Shown: piece by piece, positions 42,501 to 53,900 of the stretch
Position numbering within the stretch: the stretch's first letter is position 1
Layout of the letters: each line of letters starts with the position of its first letter
Source: Piper betle
Taxonomy: Eukaryota > Streptophyta > Magnoliopsida > Piperales > Piperaceae
Assembly: GCA_033002965.1 (NCBI GenBank)
Contig: JAURVB010002664.1
Location: 1 to 64,000 of the forward strand
DNA length: 64,000 bases
Direction: 5' to 3'
Program-made: the position numbers and the translations under genes
Notes under the pieces: generated by a model
Told to the model about the DNA's origin: nothing
The model's input: the letters and a program-made list of their open reading frames with translations, nothing else
The model's database searches: none

Positions 42501-45500
42501 GAGGGATGAGATGAGGCTAGGGTTTGACAGTTGTTCATAATCATCCCACATTCACGACGGATAGTCAGTGCTATCCAAGTGGTGGAAACAACTTACCAGT
42601 ATTAATCCTTATTAGAGTTGCAGGCAAGGATCAAGCTGTGGTGCATGGAGCATGTCGGGTGACCAAAGTGTACTAGCAAGTTCTCGGATTTGGAACAAGC
42701 AAAGTACTGGTACTCGATGGAGCTGTATTAGCATTATGATCGGTAATTATACCGAGAATGTCGGTATATCGGCAAGGGGAAACCTTAAGAGGCGTACAGG
42801 TTCTAGGTTGCAGTTTGTGGGGTGTGATGACCGAACACCGGGCTGAACAGCTACGAGCGTGCATATCGGCAGAGCGAGGTTGATGTCGCGTGCAGTGAAT
42901 ACTGGGTGTGCCGAGATGAGCTGCGTAGTGGTATGTGGGCGAGCACAGATGCGTGGATGTGACCGAGCAAATTACTGGGATTACAGTATTTGGGTCGAGT
43001 TGCCGAGCAGTGCCCCAATGCCAATATTTGGTGTGTGCACTTTACTGGAAGCCTCGAGAGAGGGGACCACTAGCCGAGGCTGGTTGGGTCGAACTAGAAG
43101 GGTTTGACCATGTAGCTAGTATGTGTCGAAGGATATGCTTGAGGGGATTTGCTGATAAGGATGAAGAAGATTTCGATAGAGATTGAAATCTATCCTTCTT
43201 ATTCAATGGTGGAGGGACAAAAGTTGAGTTTTTGGTCAACTTTGGTGAACTTGCATTTAAATGTAGGTGAAGGACTTATGCAACAAACAAGTGGAGGAAG
43301 AATCAAGATTGGTGTGTTCCAATTGGACTCCAAGTGGGAGATTGTTAATATTTGTAATTATGAATATTAATAATATGTACCCCATTGTCACACTCGGAAT
43401 ACTAAAGGAATCTTGGGATATCAAACAAAGGTGACTGTTTATTTTTTCATGGGAGATGAAGGGCCTCAAGCCATCTCTATAAATAGAAACTCATTTACCT
43501 CATTTTAAAAAAGGCCAAGACAAGATGTGAGAGACAAAAGAAAAAGGCTATAGAGATAAAAAGAGGGAAATATATTGTTCACCAGTTTAATCTTATACAG
43601 AGTATTGAAAGAGAGAAATCTTGTAATCTCAATAGTAAAAATTGGGTGAGTAATCTCCTTGTATATCTCTATATATTTGAAGGCTGTAATTTTTGATTGA
43701 AGTAGTGAATTGCTCGTTGTTGTCCCGTGGTTTTTGACTCTCAATAAAAGAAGGGTTTTCCATGTTATATCTCTTTTCTTTTGATTTTATTTTATTTTAT
43801 TTCTTAGGCATTATTTTCTCATATTTTGTGTTCGTTGTTGTTGGGATTTTTCTCAACTCGGGGATTTGTTGGAAATAATTAAGTGCTATGATATGTGTGT
43901 GAGTGTATGTATGGGGGAGTCATCTGAGGTTTTGATTTTGCTACTTGAGTTTTGCTCATGCGTTGTGTTTTGGTTGTGCTGTAGTTGGGATCTTTAGTTT
44001 AGAGCTGCTATTGATTGATCCAAAGCTGTTTCAGTTTAGTGACTTTCTTGCTGCCGCTTTTCCTTGGTTTTCTTTTGTTCCATTGTTTAGAAGCATGAGT
44101 GAGCTTTGTAGATTGGAAGTGGTAAAAAAAAAAAAACTGAATGAAAATCTTGGTTTTATAGGTCTGAAACTCTGATCGTGATGCCTATTGTTGATGAATC
44201 ATCTCCTTTTTGATTTTGCAGCTTGTGTTTTTGTGCATGTTGTATTTTGTTCTTGTAGTTTAATGGTGCTATTTAGGTTGTTGAGTAGTGCTTTTTTGTG
44301 ATAGATCTTGTTTAATTGGAAGCTAGCTTTGCCAGTTTAGTCACTACGCATGCTGCTGCTTTTCCTTGGTTATCTTTTCATGGATGGGTCACTGTTCCAC
44401 TGTTTGGATTATGAATGAGCTTTGTAGATTGGGAAGTGATAAGGAAAGTCGAATATCATTCTTACTTTAGTGCTGTTGTTTAGGCTATTGAGTAGCTGTT
44501 TTGTGATTTGTTACAACAGATGTGTCTAACTTTTCATTGTTTAATTGGAAGCTGTTTCAGCTTTGTCAATATCCTTAGTTCTTCTTTTTATTGGTTTCCT
44601 TTTCATGAATGTATCATTGTTCCACTGTTTGGAGTACGAGTGACCTTTTTAAATTTAGAAAAATGAGAAAATTGGAGGAAATTTTTACGTTTATAGGTCT
44701 GAAATTCTGCTTCTGTTACTTATTGCAATTATTATTGAGACGGAAATTTGACACCCGTATGCCATGTATGTAACACAGTTTATTCTGCACCTGTGAGTAA
44801 AAGTAGGTGCGAGCTCCTTAAGAAATAATTAAGACTCGGATGCCATGTATGTAACATTGTTTATGCTGCACCTGTGAGTAAACGTAGGTGCAGAGCTTTG
44901 TAAGAAATAATTAAGAGTGAGCATTGTAAATTGGTAGGAATGAGGAAAATGGAATGAAGTTCATGATTTTTAAGTCTGAAATTTTACTTGTGATGCCATT
45001 TGCTGATGCCATATATGTAATGAATGTACTTTAACACTGTTTATACTGAACCTGTGACCTCTTTAAGAAGTATTTAACGGTGAGTATGAATTTTGAGTAA
45101 GGATTTGAAGATGCTCATTGAAAATTGAACATTGAACATTGAAACCATGATAAAATGACTCATCGGTTTCTCTCTGTTATGCTGAAATAATCCTTCTCTT
45201 CAACATGCCGCTTATATACTGTCTATCACACCATATTCACATCCATTCTTTCATCTGCACCATATGCCACAGTAATAGTTACTAATTGCTCCGTTTCTCA
45301 TTACTATTTTAGTATAAACTCAATTTTTTGTTAACATGCCTCCAAAAATGCAACATACCCAGTTTCTTCTTTTCCATTGATTGGTATTTGTTGGCTGCCT
45401 TTGACAATTTTTTTTCTTTTGACAGGGCTGCTCAACCTTTCTATTACAGGTAAATTTTAATGCTGGGCATCTATTTTTATTCTCTCGAGCTCTGAGAACT

Positions 45501-46099
45501 CTATACTGTATAGCGTGGAAACTAGGGTAGACAAAATCTTATGGGTGAAGTCATCATATGATAGTCTTTAGATGGATGAAATTTGGTCTGCTTTAATTTT
45601 GAGCAACGCAAAGTGTTAGCAGCCTGTTGAATGAAATTGTAGGAAGAAAATGGAGTCGGTTTGCATGCTGAATGCTAGATGCCAATTATAAAGTAAGAGG
45701 AAAAACCATGTAGATGATTTCATATTGAATTAGAGTTTGCTCCTTTATAGTTTCATATGATTTTGTATACTCTGAGAAAACTTGTGAATGATTACAGACT
45801 GTAGAAAGAATGATCCTGAGCTCAGTGGAGAGATGGAGAAGGAGTTTGTTGATCTTTTAAGAGAAGAGCTGAAGCTGCAAAAAACAGTCGTGGAGGAACA
45901 TTCGCAACATATGAATCTTACCTATGTCGAAGTACAAAGGATAGCTTCCGAGTACCAGAGGGAGGTGGAGAAGTGTAATGCGGCAATTGAAACTTGCAAA
46001 GAGGGTAGAGAGCATTCTGAGGCAGCTTTGACCAAGGAGAAAAAGGTGACTGCTCCATGGGAGCAGCGGGCACGACAGTTAGGCTGGGTAGGGGAGTGA
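39574..46099 (+). CDS. DUF1068 family protein gene, three exons, apparent frameshift
   Basis: Exon 1 is 39574-39767, exon 2 45426-45449 (24 bp), exon 3 45798-46099, all with GT...AG borders. Exon 1 gives an N-terminal membrane segment (WLRCSLVTFAVASALFVSAP, ALHWKLKK); exon 2 gives LLNLSIT; exon 3 gives DCRKNDPELSGEMEKEFVDL, coiled-coil-like sequence, and ends ARQLGWVGE. This is the plan of plant DUF1068 proteins: short, one N-terminal membrane anchor, PPLSLL..IAPG..NLS.TDC motif, then a Glu/Lys-rich helix. Their function is unknown. In exon 1 the N-terminus and the PLSLLTIAPG part lie in different frames, with the switch at about 39720-39745 where the family has a Cys/Pro-rich segment. Either a small deletion has killed the gene or the base sequence is wrong. 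An upstream TTG has no ATG; 39574 is the natural start. Confidence 0.75.
40174..40647 (+). repeat. 5' LTR of mosaic element
   Basis: 474 bp, co-linear with 43343-43858. A 4-base gap near the start is visible (TGTGAATGTAATTATT against TGTTAATATTTGTAATTATG). Confidence 0.85.
40704..40765 (+). pseudogene. Copia-like Gag N-terminal remnant
   Basis: MTDTFKTGKIEKFNGTNYQ followed by a stop. The 'IEKFNGTNYxxW' start is typical of Copia Gag (UBN2-type) proteins. The rest of Gag is absent. Confidence 0.6.
40821..42150 (+). pseudogene. Gypsy RNase H and integrase inside Copia LTRs
   Basis: RNase H/connection: AVVHCLRVWQVCLLRSEFIV, DNVANTFFRTMKKKSLRQAR. Integrase zinc region and core start: DPQWVRHPSRDRVHILMSRA, YYWPRMEADNEVFVRSC, HDKVERSLEAGLL. 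The later core is degraded (QSDGQIERTNALRHF in one frame). The C-terminal part is open for 166 codons from 41650: NLHRYSPMGLSHFEVVTGYQ, then chromovirus-like ALSFNMGDKINLKLKPL and YPVFHVSFLEPFYED, ending in a chromodomain start (GRILEYRHAV). This is Ty3/Gypsy sequence, not Copia. The LTRs around it are Copia-like, so the unit is chimeric. Confidence 0.8.
42175..42375 (+). pseudogene. Copia RT N-terminal fragment joined to Gypsy tail
   Basis: AGEPESYDEIMSDKTHLKWE and AMKDEMSSLEKIYTWKLVKL, then LQNKW, is the start of Copia reverse transcriptase (the PxSYxEAM...W..AM..E...L motif). It then runs directly into KEGTKKRG, which looks like the end of a Gypsy chromodomain region. Downstream GAGGACATCGGGTCTCATTA (42451-42470) is a typical Gypsy 3' end. 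Confidence 0.7.
43343..43858 (+). repeat. 3' LTR of mosaic element
   Basis: 516 bp beginning TGTTAATATTTG right after the PPT; followed by the CGGGG target duplication. Confidence 0.85.
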
Positions 46100-46840
46100 A
46101 ACCTCACCAAAATGGTGTTCGGCAATTTAAACAAGTATGAAAATTAAACCTCGTTTGATTCTTGTATCAGCATGTTTGTTGCTAAAAGAAGAGAATTACA
46201 GCAGACCATGGAACTAAAGAGGTTCTCATTCTCTTGTACATGTGTGGCCAGGGCTCACCAACGTAGAACAAATATTTGAAGATGTAGACGACAATTTGGT
46301 AAGAAGAAGAATGAGAAGTCCCAGATAGCCACAATTAGATGCAAAATTCTAAGATGTTGATTACAATTTAGGACTATATATATTGATACACTGCTCATTT
46401 CTGGCAGTGCCTCCCGGTACTACATGTTGGTAGCCATGGAAGCGGGCAGCCTCATCCAAGGGCTCCTCATCGCCGCTGTCAGATCTTCATCTCCCCCATT
46501 GGCCAGACTGTTGGCGGGCGAGTTTAGCGACTGAAGACTTCAACCGTCTCATCTTTGTTGGCACCCAAGCCGAGCTTTGCAAGTTACCTAACAAAGACTC
46601 CTCGCATAGATCTAAAGAGACAATTAATTGAGATCCCGTGGTGTTTGTCTCGACTTTGGGATTATGCTATGAATTATTATTCTTTTTTGTACGCATGAAG
46701 AGGTTTAGAGTTTTATTAGTGTGAACATTTTTTATTACGAGAAAGGTTTTACCTGTAAGAACATCTGCGATCTTATTCTCCGAGGTATTCAATGTGTCAT
46801 ATTTAATTTCATTTTTATAACTCAACAAAAAATAAGGAAA
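46100..46840. other. 3' flank of DUF1068 gene, no other gene recognised
   Basis: Probably includes the 3' UTR. A moderately GC-rich patch at 46400-46600 can be read as MEAGSLIQGLLIAAV followed by stops. I do not recognise it. Confidence 0.4.
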
Positions 46841-47010
46841 GACAAGATGAAGATGACGAAGTTGACTTCGATTTAAACAATTCAAGTAAATACCCAACAA
46901 ATCCTAAGAAGCCCGCTTGGTTTATGGAAATTCACAAGAAATTTGTTTATCCAGTTAATGAATTGGGCATGGATAGTATGTGTAACGTTTCGAATGCTTC
47001 ACATAGCTTT
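46840..47010 (+). pseudogene. GARP-domain (type-B response regulator-like) exon fragment
   Basis: In one frame: DEDDEVDFDLNNSS, then NPKKPAWFMEIHKKFVYPVN and ELGMDS. This resembles the acidic stretch plus the start of the GARP DNA-binding domain of type-B ARR cytokinin response regulators (KKPRVVW..ELHxKFVxAVNxLG). PAWFMEIH differs from the RVVWSVELH consensus and the match ends where an intron often falls. No other exon is seen nearby, so it is most likely a stranded fragment. Confidence 0.45.
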
Positions 47011-48071
47011 GTTTCATCAATAATAATTTAATTTTGCAGATGAAATGATCCTAGACTACACGATTTTCATAATCAGGTCAAAATTTGCCATTCTGAGACC
47101 ATAAATTTAGATTCTTATTTGAAAGGTTGCTCTTACTGTCAACGCCCAATTGATTCATTGCATTAACAAATTTATTGTGATGCTGATCAGCCACCCTGGT
47201 TTTTCTGGGTTTAGGGGGTATTAACTAAAATGTTTAAATCACAGTCATCTTTGTCATTTTCATTTTGGTCTTAATTATTCTTGTTGAGTTGTATATTAGA
47301 ATCATTTTCCTGGTGTTCCCATGAACTTCGCTATTTCTATATGTTCGTTTTTCACCATGAACTCCATGAGCATTTTGCAGTAAGCACAGCATTGGGAAGA
47401 AATTTCTTCTCAAACCTTATATTAGAAGCTTCTTCCAAATTGGTATTATAGCTTTCCGGATGTATATGATGGTATCTAGATAGATGAATCTTATATGAAC
47501 TGTATGCCAAAGTACCATACTCACTTGTGGATGTGGAGGAAATCTAATCTGCTGAATCGCTTGTGTTTAAGATCTTATGCATCTTAGGTCTCCGTGTCTA
47601 TACTCTGGCTTATGTTCTTCGTATAGTATTCATAGGTGCAAAGGCAACCATTTTAAATTAGACTTAAAAGCAATACTATGATCGTGTGTAGGGCCAAATT
47701 CAACTTTTATGTGTTATCAAAACTACGATGATATAAATTGTTGGGTTATTATCCTTTTGTCTTTTGATGATGATGACGACGACGACGATACGAGGTGATC
47801 TCTTCGCGATAATACCTGTCCGACCTTTCCAAATATGGGCGTGACCATAAAAAATGACAAAATTTGACTCCGTATATGCGATTCATTGAAGAAAAGATTG
47901 TTATTTTGTTCTTTAAAAGTTACATTAAGTGTAACAAGATGTAACAATAGTTCATGTATTTTTTTGTTAAGAATTGGACCTATAAAATTATACCATTTGA
48001 AAGGTATTGGACCTTGCAGAATCATGTAATGATATTAGTACAACTAAAAGCAGTAAACAATTTTTTTAGTA
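47011..48071. other. AT-rich intergenic DNA
   Basis: No gene or RNA recognised. A GATGACGA-type triplet run lies near 47765-47790. Confidence 0.5.
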
Positions 48072-49029
48072 TTATTGGGTTTGTCCCACATTGATCGTAG
48101 AGGTTGTTAGTGACTTATATATAGGTTAATGTGAAAGCCTTATTCCTTGAGTTAACTTTTATATTAAGAGAGGCCCGTGACACCTATTACAATTTTTTAT
48201 TTAAAGTCTCTTTTGGGGGCCCGAAGGGTCCAACAGTGGTTTTGGAGCGGGTGTGGGCCTAATAAGTGGTATCAGAGTCAAGTTCAAGTCGGGTTTGCCT
48301 ACGCAGATTGTTATTGTTTCCTTCATGGTTTCAAGTCGGGTTTGCCTACGCAGATTGTTATTGTTTCCTTCATGGTTTCAAGTCGGGTTTGCCTACGCAG
48401 ATTGTTATTGTTTCCTTTCCTTCATGGGTTCTAGAGAGGAGTTTGCCACACCCGATGTGTGAAGGGGAATTGGGTTGGGCTTGTCCAACATTATCCCACG
48501 CCCGATGTGTGAAGGGGAATTGGGTTGGGTTTGTTCCACATTATCCCACATCCGCCGTAGAGGTCAGGGTTTGCCTACGCAGATTGTTACCTACGCAGAT
48601 TGTTATTGTTTCCTTCATGGGTTCTTTCAAGTCGGGTTTGCCTACGCAGATTGTTATTGTTTCCTTTCCTTCATGGGTTCTACAGAGGAGTTTGCCACAC
48701 CCGATGTGTGAAGGGAGTTGGGTTGGGTTTGTCCAACATTATCCCACGCCCGATGTGTGAAGGGGAATTGGGTTGGGTTTGTCCCACATTATCCCACATC
48801 TGCCGTAGAGGTCTTATTGGTGACTTGTATATAGGCTTATTCTTTAAGCTAACTTTTAGATTAAGAGAGGCCCATGACACCTATTACGAGTTTCCTTTGG
48901 TTAGCTTGTAGATTAAGAGAGGCGTGACACTTATTGCGAGTTTCCTTTGGTTGTTTAAAATCTATTTTGGGAGCCCAAAGGGTTCAACAATGGTTTCGAA
49001 GCTTAGGTGGGGGTACAAAGGGCCCAACA
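48072..49029 (+). mobile_element. TRIM-like element with internal tandem repeats
   Basis: Left LTR about 48072-48264 and right LTR about 48773-49029 share TTGGGTTTGTCCCACATT, GACTT(A/G)TATATAGG, TTAAGAGAGGCCC(A/G)TGACAC and a GGGCC(C/T)AA end. A PBS (TGGTATCAGAG, 48267-48277) follows the left LTR. The right LTR carries an internal duplication (48840-48940). The interior has no coding capacity and consists of tandem repeats, with repeated GAAGGGGAATTGGG tracts that look like copies of a polypurine tract plus LTR start. No target duplication found. Confidence 0.6.
48285..48815. repeat. Nested tandem repeats: 47-bp units and a 249-bp duplication
   Basis: Three perfect or near-perfect 47-bp units (starts 48285, 48332, 48379; CAAGTCGGGTTTGCCTACGC) and further partial units near 48568 and 48628. 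A larger block, 48379-48567, is repeated at 48628-48815, an offset of 249 bp. Each large block holds two ACCCGATGTGTGAAGGG-type sub-blocks. Confidence 0.9.
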
Positions 49030-50085
49030 ACTATGACTGAAATATTGAAACTACACCTTCTAGTGCACATTCTACTAAGTTATTATGTATACCAATTGCG
49101 TGAATGGTCAATCTTTTCATCTATTTTTATTAATAAAGGGAATAAAAGGTGGACTCTAGGAGATTCGATAAATAAAAGTACAACAAAAAATAGAAAAATA
49201 TTGAAGAGTGAAAGATTTAGGCGGGATATGGCTTCACGTCTTGTTTAGCAATTCTTAAAATAGTGGTAATATGTCAACTGCAATTTGCATTGTTGAATTG
49301 ATCAGCAATCCACTATTGTTTATGTGAAAAACTTAAGAAAGCATATAATGTTACTATGGCCTTTTACCGAGTGTTTTACTTAGCATTGACAGCAAGACAA
49401 ATTTACATAGCGATTTAAGATTGTGATATCATCCAAGTTAAATTTCCACGATTATTAAGCCACAGTTTTAAAGGGCTTGATTTTGTGCATTTAGAAACTT
49501 AGTGCTCTTATAGTTGTTAAATAAAATTTTTTGAAGGAATTATTTCTTTTAGATAACTTTACCTTTTAGGTTGTAGTGAATTGGTGTTTAACCTTATATA
49601 TTGGTTAAAATAGATGTGACAGTCGAGTCGATTATGTTCATATTCAACTTGTTTTTAAATTAGTTAGCTGTCTTAATTAATATGAAGCTATATTTTCTTG
49701 AGTGGCTTTAAAAAATCGTTCAAGTGTTCTAACTTGATCCACATTGGTTTACCTAGTCCTCAAGTCGAACCGAACTAAGTCCTTTGAAGGCTCTAGCAAG
49801 TCCAAATTTAGCTATTAAGATTTTTCTATCTACGAATAAATTAAGTGGTGTTTTATCGAACTACACTGGACCCTAGCATTAACTTTGTTTCATTTGAAAA
49901 TTTGTGATAAGTATACATCTTGCTAATGAGAATAATCAGTATCAGTAATAGCTTATACCCCTATGTAAGCTAAATTTAATATCACTCATTGAATTACAAG
50001 AACACTAAGATGATGACAGTGATTTTTTATATATAAAAATTTTGCAAGATTTAAATAGGTGACTAGATTTTATCAATTTGAATAC
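49030..50085. other. AT-rich intergenic DNA
   Basis: No gene or repeat recognised. Confidence 0.5.
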
Positions 50086-50262
50086 TAATCAGTTGTAAGG
50101 TCTTACAACCAACCCAATCAGCTACAAGGACACCCCCACTCATTAAATATCCATGTTGGTAATTTTAAAATTTTAATAATAAATAGGTCATATCACCTAT
50201 CCATTTTTACTTGCTCATTGGATTTTATAGCCAAATTTGTTGTAAGACCTTACAATTGATTA
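50086..50262. mobile_element. 177-bp MITE
   Basis: 24-bp terminal inverted repeats with one mismatch: 50086-50109 (starting TAATCAGTTGTAAGG) and 50239-50262. Each contains the palindrome TTGTAAGGTCTTACAA. If the outer TA is a target duplication the element is Tc1/mariner-like (Stowaway-type), but the end sequence differs from the usual Stowaway CTCCCTCC. Confidence 0.75.
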
Positions 50263-50907
50263 TAACTCTATCAAAACGAGTAATATAACATCATTGAAAT
50301 ATTGTGTTATAATAAACTTGCTACAACTTAACTCAATTATATAGAAGGCAACACTCACAAACACCCTCTAAGATTTGAACCCTATTTATGTATTGGTGAA
50401 GAAGACAACCAAACATGATAATGCTTAAAATATAGGTTATCAAAAAGATGAATTCCCAAACATGGGGTCCATATATTATTCAAAACCAGCAAAGTATATG
50501 GGATTATGATAAGATGAAAAGTAAGCAACTCAAAACAGCACCAATAACAATTTGACCAAGTATGTGCATATGTGAAGTCTCTAACATCCCCCAATATTCA
50601 ACAGCTCCATACGAGGCACACCACATATATAATATATTGGTCCGCAAAACAAAAATAACTATATAATCAAATTGACATACGAACTCAACAATTCATATTA
50701 TAGTAAAACATGAAGGGGATAGATCACTATAAAAAGCACCAATGCTAACAAAAGTAAACTACTTCGACATGCACCCTACTGCAAATAGTGGGTAACTTGA
50801 CTTATCCTCTCCAAAACTATAACTATGCACCACTCCTCTAAGCTTTGAGGGCAAGCCAAGTACACTACTGCAATGACATATGTCATAGAATACGATACCC
50901 ATATACC
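50263..50907. other. AT-rich intergenic DNA
   Basis: No gene recognised. Confidence 0.5.
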
Positions 50908-53900
50908 TGTGAAATTTATGACTTGAGTCAAAGTTTTGCAATAGCAAACTAGTTGGTTTAACTGCCAGTTTGAGTCGAGTAAGTTTTATGACCCATATGT
51001 TGAGGCTAGGCCAGTCGTGCATTATGAGCGATGAGGGTCAAGTATATCTGAGTATATAATAATAGCATGAGAAAAATGATGACAAATGATGTAAAACCCA
51101 AAAAAATAATTAGGTTATTTTATTTAGGGTTTTGTTAATCTTGCAACGAACCATAAATATTATTTAATTAAATTAATTCTTTTAAAAAATCAATATTATA
51201 AATTATCAATTAAGATTTTTAGCATATTGGTACAATAAATGATATAATTATGACTGATTACGTTCTTTTCTATAAAATTTAATGTAGTGACTTCTTAAAT
51301 TCCACACATATTAATAAAATTTAATATAGTGACTTGAATTCTACACATAATCTTTTATATAAAGGAGAGTTTTGTTGTTAAATGAAACATCCTCTGGATA
51401 ACTTGTGAGCACATTTGGCTTTAGAGAAATTACATCCATATTAAGATCTTGTGTCGTAGTTGCGGGTACCTCATCACAATTTCAGGTTCGTATAATTACT
51501 TGAAATGTTATATATTTCGATTTGGGAGTCTTGGTTGGCCTGAGTCCACATTCGATCACTATGCGCCGAGCGCAACCGGGTCAGTCCGACACAGGGTAGC
51601 ACCCTTAAAAAAATTACTATGTGGGAGTCTTATTCAACTTGAGTTCATATTTGACCACCATGCGCTGAGCGCAACCGGGGTCAATGAATTAACTCAATCT
51701 GACACAGGGTAGCACCCTCTGAAAGATTAAATACTTGCCCCCATGCCGAAAGGGGTGATAGGGCGCAGTGGCGCAAGACAGCTCATTATGCATTTGTGAT
51801 ACCGAGAGGGTGAGTCAATGGCAAATATCGGTAACTACAAGCCGAGGGCCACGTAGCGTGTGTGCACATACATGGGATTGTAGCTGGATGGGCGGCCACC
51901 CACCCAGCATAGGCTCATAATCTACTAAAAGACATAATTCAGATGTTGTGGAATATATTAATTATTTTTTATAATTATACGACTTAGTGTTTTTATCACT
52001 AACGCATAATTGCTTCCGCAGGTATGAGCATGGAAGGATGGGTAGAGTCGGGACAACAGGAGGACTCTGTTATTGGAGTATTATTTTTCTAGATTGTTTG
52101 TATGGCAGTGAGATTTTGGTTTGGTTCATGGGACTTATATTATTCCGAGCATTTGTATATTAACTTTTATGTCAAGGATTTATTTAAAATCTTAAAAATT
52201 AATAGAAAATTAATTTATGAGACACTTAGTTTCATATAATAACACCTTTCTCGTGGATCGGAACGAGTAGGTCGTTACAAATGAGTTATCAGAGTAATGA
52301 CAGTATGCAGATATTTTTTTATGTCTTTTATCGTATAATTATTTTTAGGCCAAATAATACATTAGGACATATTATATAGAAGTTTGGGTGGGTTATTAGT
52401 TATGGAACATACCATTTTGATGTTATGTAGTGTATTATATTTTATGTGATTTTTTCATTTTTTATATTGTTTTTGAATTTATTAGGAGTTAGTTATTATT
52501 TTTTATTCAAGTTGGAGTCGAGTCAACTTTTAATTACGAAATTGCCACCCAAACCCTCATCCAGACCTTTTCTCCTTGTTCACTGATCACCACCCCGATT
52601 CACACCACTGACACCTCCTCCAGCTACCGCACTGTCGCCGATTGACGCCATCGACCTCTACCGAGCTATTGTTGAGCCTTTGCCCCACTTTCCGATTGTT
52701 TGTTGACCTCCACGACGACTTGACGCCGCACCGCTCTGCCATCGAGGCCGGCCAAGGGCCAATCAGACAAACCGACCATCGATGTCGTTGTCGCCCTTAG
52801 CACCACTGTAGTCGGGTCAGAGCTCGCCGAACCCATTGCCTCATCTCCTTGCAAGAAAAGTTGTTGGAAAGCCATCAGAAACTGCTAGAAAACTACTGAA
52901 AACCTAGGTTCACTGAAATTCGCAAAAATCACCAGATTTTGCCAAACTCGTCCAGCTAAACCCAATCAAACTTCAGACTCCACCTGGTGCCGAATTCGAG
53001 TCTCGAATTTTGACGACGCGAGGTATAATTAACTCTGACCTAATTACTTAAAAATTTATAATTATTAGCACAATATGCTAGGATTTGATTGATTGATGTG
53101 ATAAATATTTTTATTATAAATAAAAAAATTTTACGTGATTTGAATAGTATTAAAATAAATGGTAAGGAGCTAATTAAGTAAATTAAGTAGGTATTGTTAA
53201 TCAAATGCAACGTAGCCTAGAAAATCTTGATATAGATTGTTGTGTGTGATTTGATGTGATGAGTGCTTTGATATGAGTGTGATATAGGATGTGTGAATGC
53301 ATCATAGTGGATGTTAGCTTTTAGTTTGATGTGTATGTACACAGTAGGAGCTCATTACCTATGCGTGTGGACCCGATTTGAGCTTCTATCAGGTCCGTTA
53401 GAACTCACTTTGGTTTAACTCATCTACTCTATCATGATTTGTTTTTAACAAGTAAGCAGACGTGTCAAGTGGTATATATCGTATCCCACTCCACACGGGC
53501 CATTTAGTTGTACAATTTGTAGATTAATAACCCTCGAGGATGAGTTCACTCGAGTTTATTTTTGAAAACTCAGATCCAAATCATGATGCCTTCGGACCTA
53601 CTATATTACAATCCCTACCCAAGCCTATCTACATGTAGTTTTTCAAGTTTTCTAGTGAGATGTAAGACAAGGGAAAGTTGACAACTGCACTATGTGAGTG
53701 GGCACGTGCCGGTCAAAGCTGACTCTAGATTGGTAAGATGGTCATTCCATTCCCGAGGGATCCTAACAACTCCACCTTTAAGTTCATCAAACCTCGGACA
53801 AGTGTGGAGGATTATGAGTACTGCAATGCAGCAAATGTCTAGACTTGTGGTTTCAAAGGGTTCTGAAGGGGCATGCCTGAGATTACTTAGCCTCTATACT

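Larger units (their letters stand above)
40174..43858 (+). mobile_element. Copia-type LTR element with mosaic Copia/Gypsy interior
   Basis: 5' LTR 40174-40647 and 3' LTR 43343-43858, flanked by the 5-bp target duplication CGGGG (40169-40173 and 43859-43863). A PBS (TTGGCACCGTC) follows the 5' LTR and a PPT (AAGTGGGAGAT) precedes the 3' LTR. The interior starts with a Copia-like Gag N-terminus, then Gypsy RNase H and integrase (40821-42150), a Copia RT fragment (42175-42345), then Gypsy chromodomain-end and 3' sequence. All parts contain stops. It lies in intron 1 of the DUF1068 gene in the same orientation. Confidence 0.8.
39820..45080. repeat. Degenerate ~300-bp tandem units in intron 1
   Basis: Units at about 39820-40168, 43915-44205, 44210-44470, 44470-44770 and 44930-45075 share blocks such as CTGCTGCTTTTCCTTGG, TTCTTTTCATGGATGG, CACTGTTTGGA, ATGAGTGAGCTTTGTAGATT and TATAGGTCTGAAA. 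The Copia-type element at 40174-43858 sits between units 1 and 2. A shorter GTGAGTAAA(A/C)GTAGGTGC block is repeated near 44792 and 44873. Confidence 0.65.

Noticed and set aside
48285..48711. Regular 47-bp repeats as a possible CRISPR array
   Set aside because: Direct head-to-tail units without unique spacers, in a plant nuclear context, between short LTRs.
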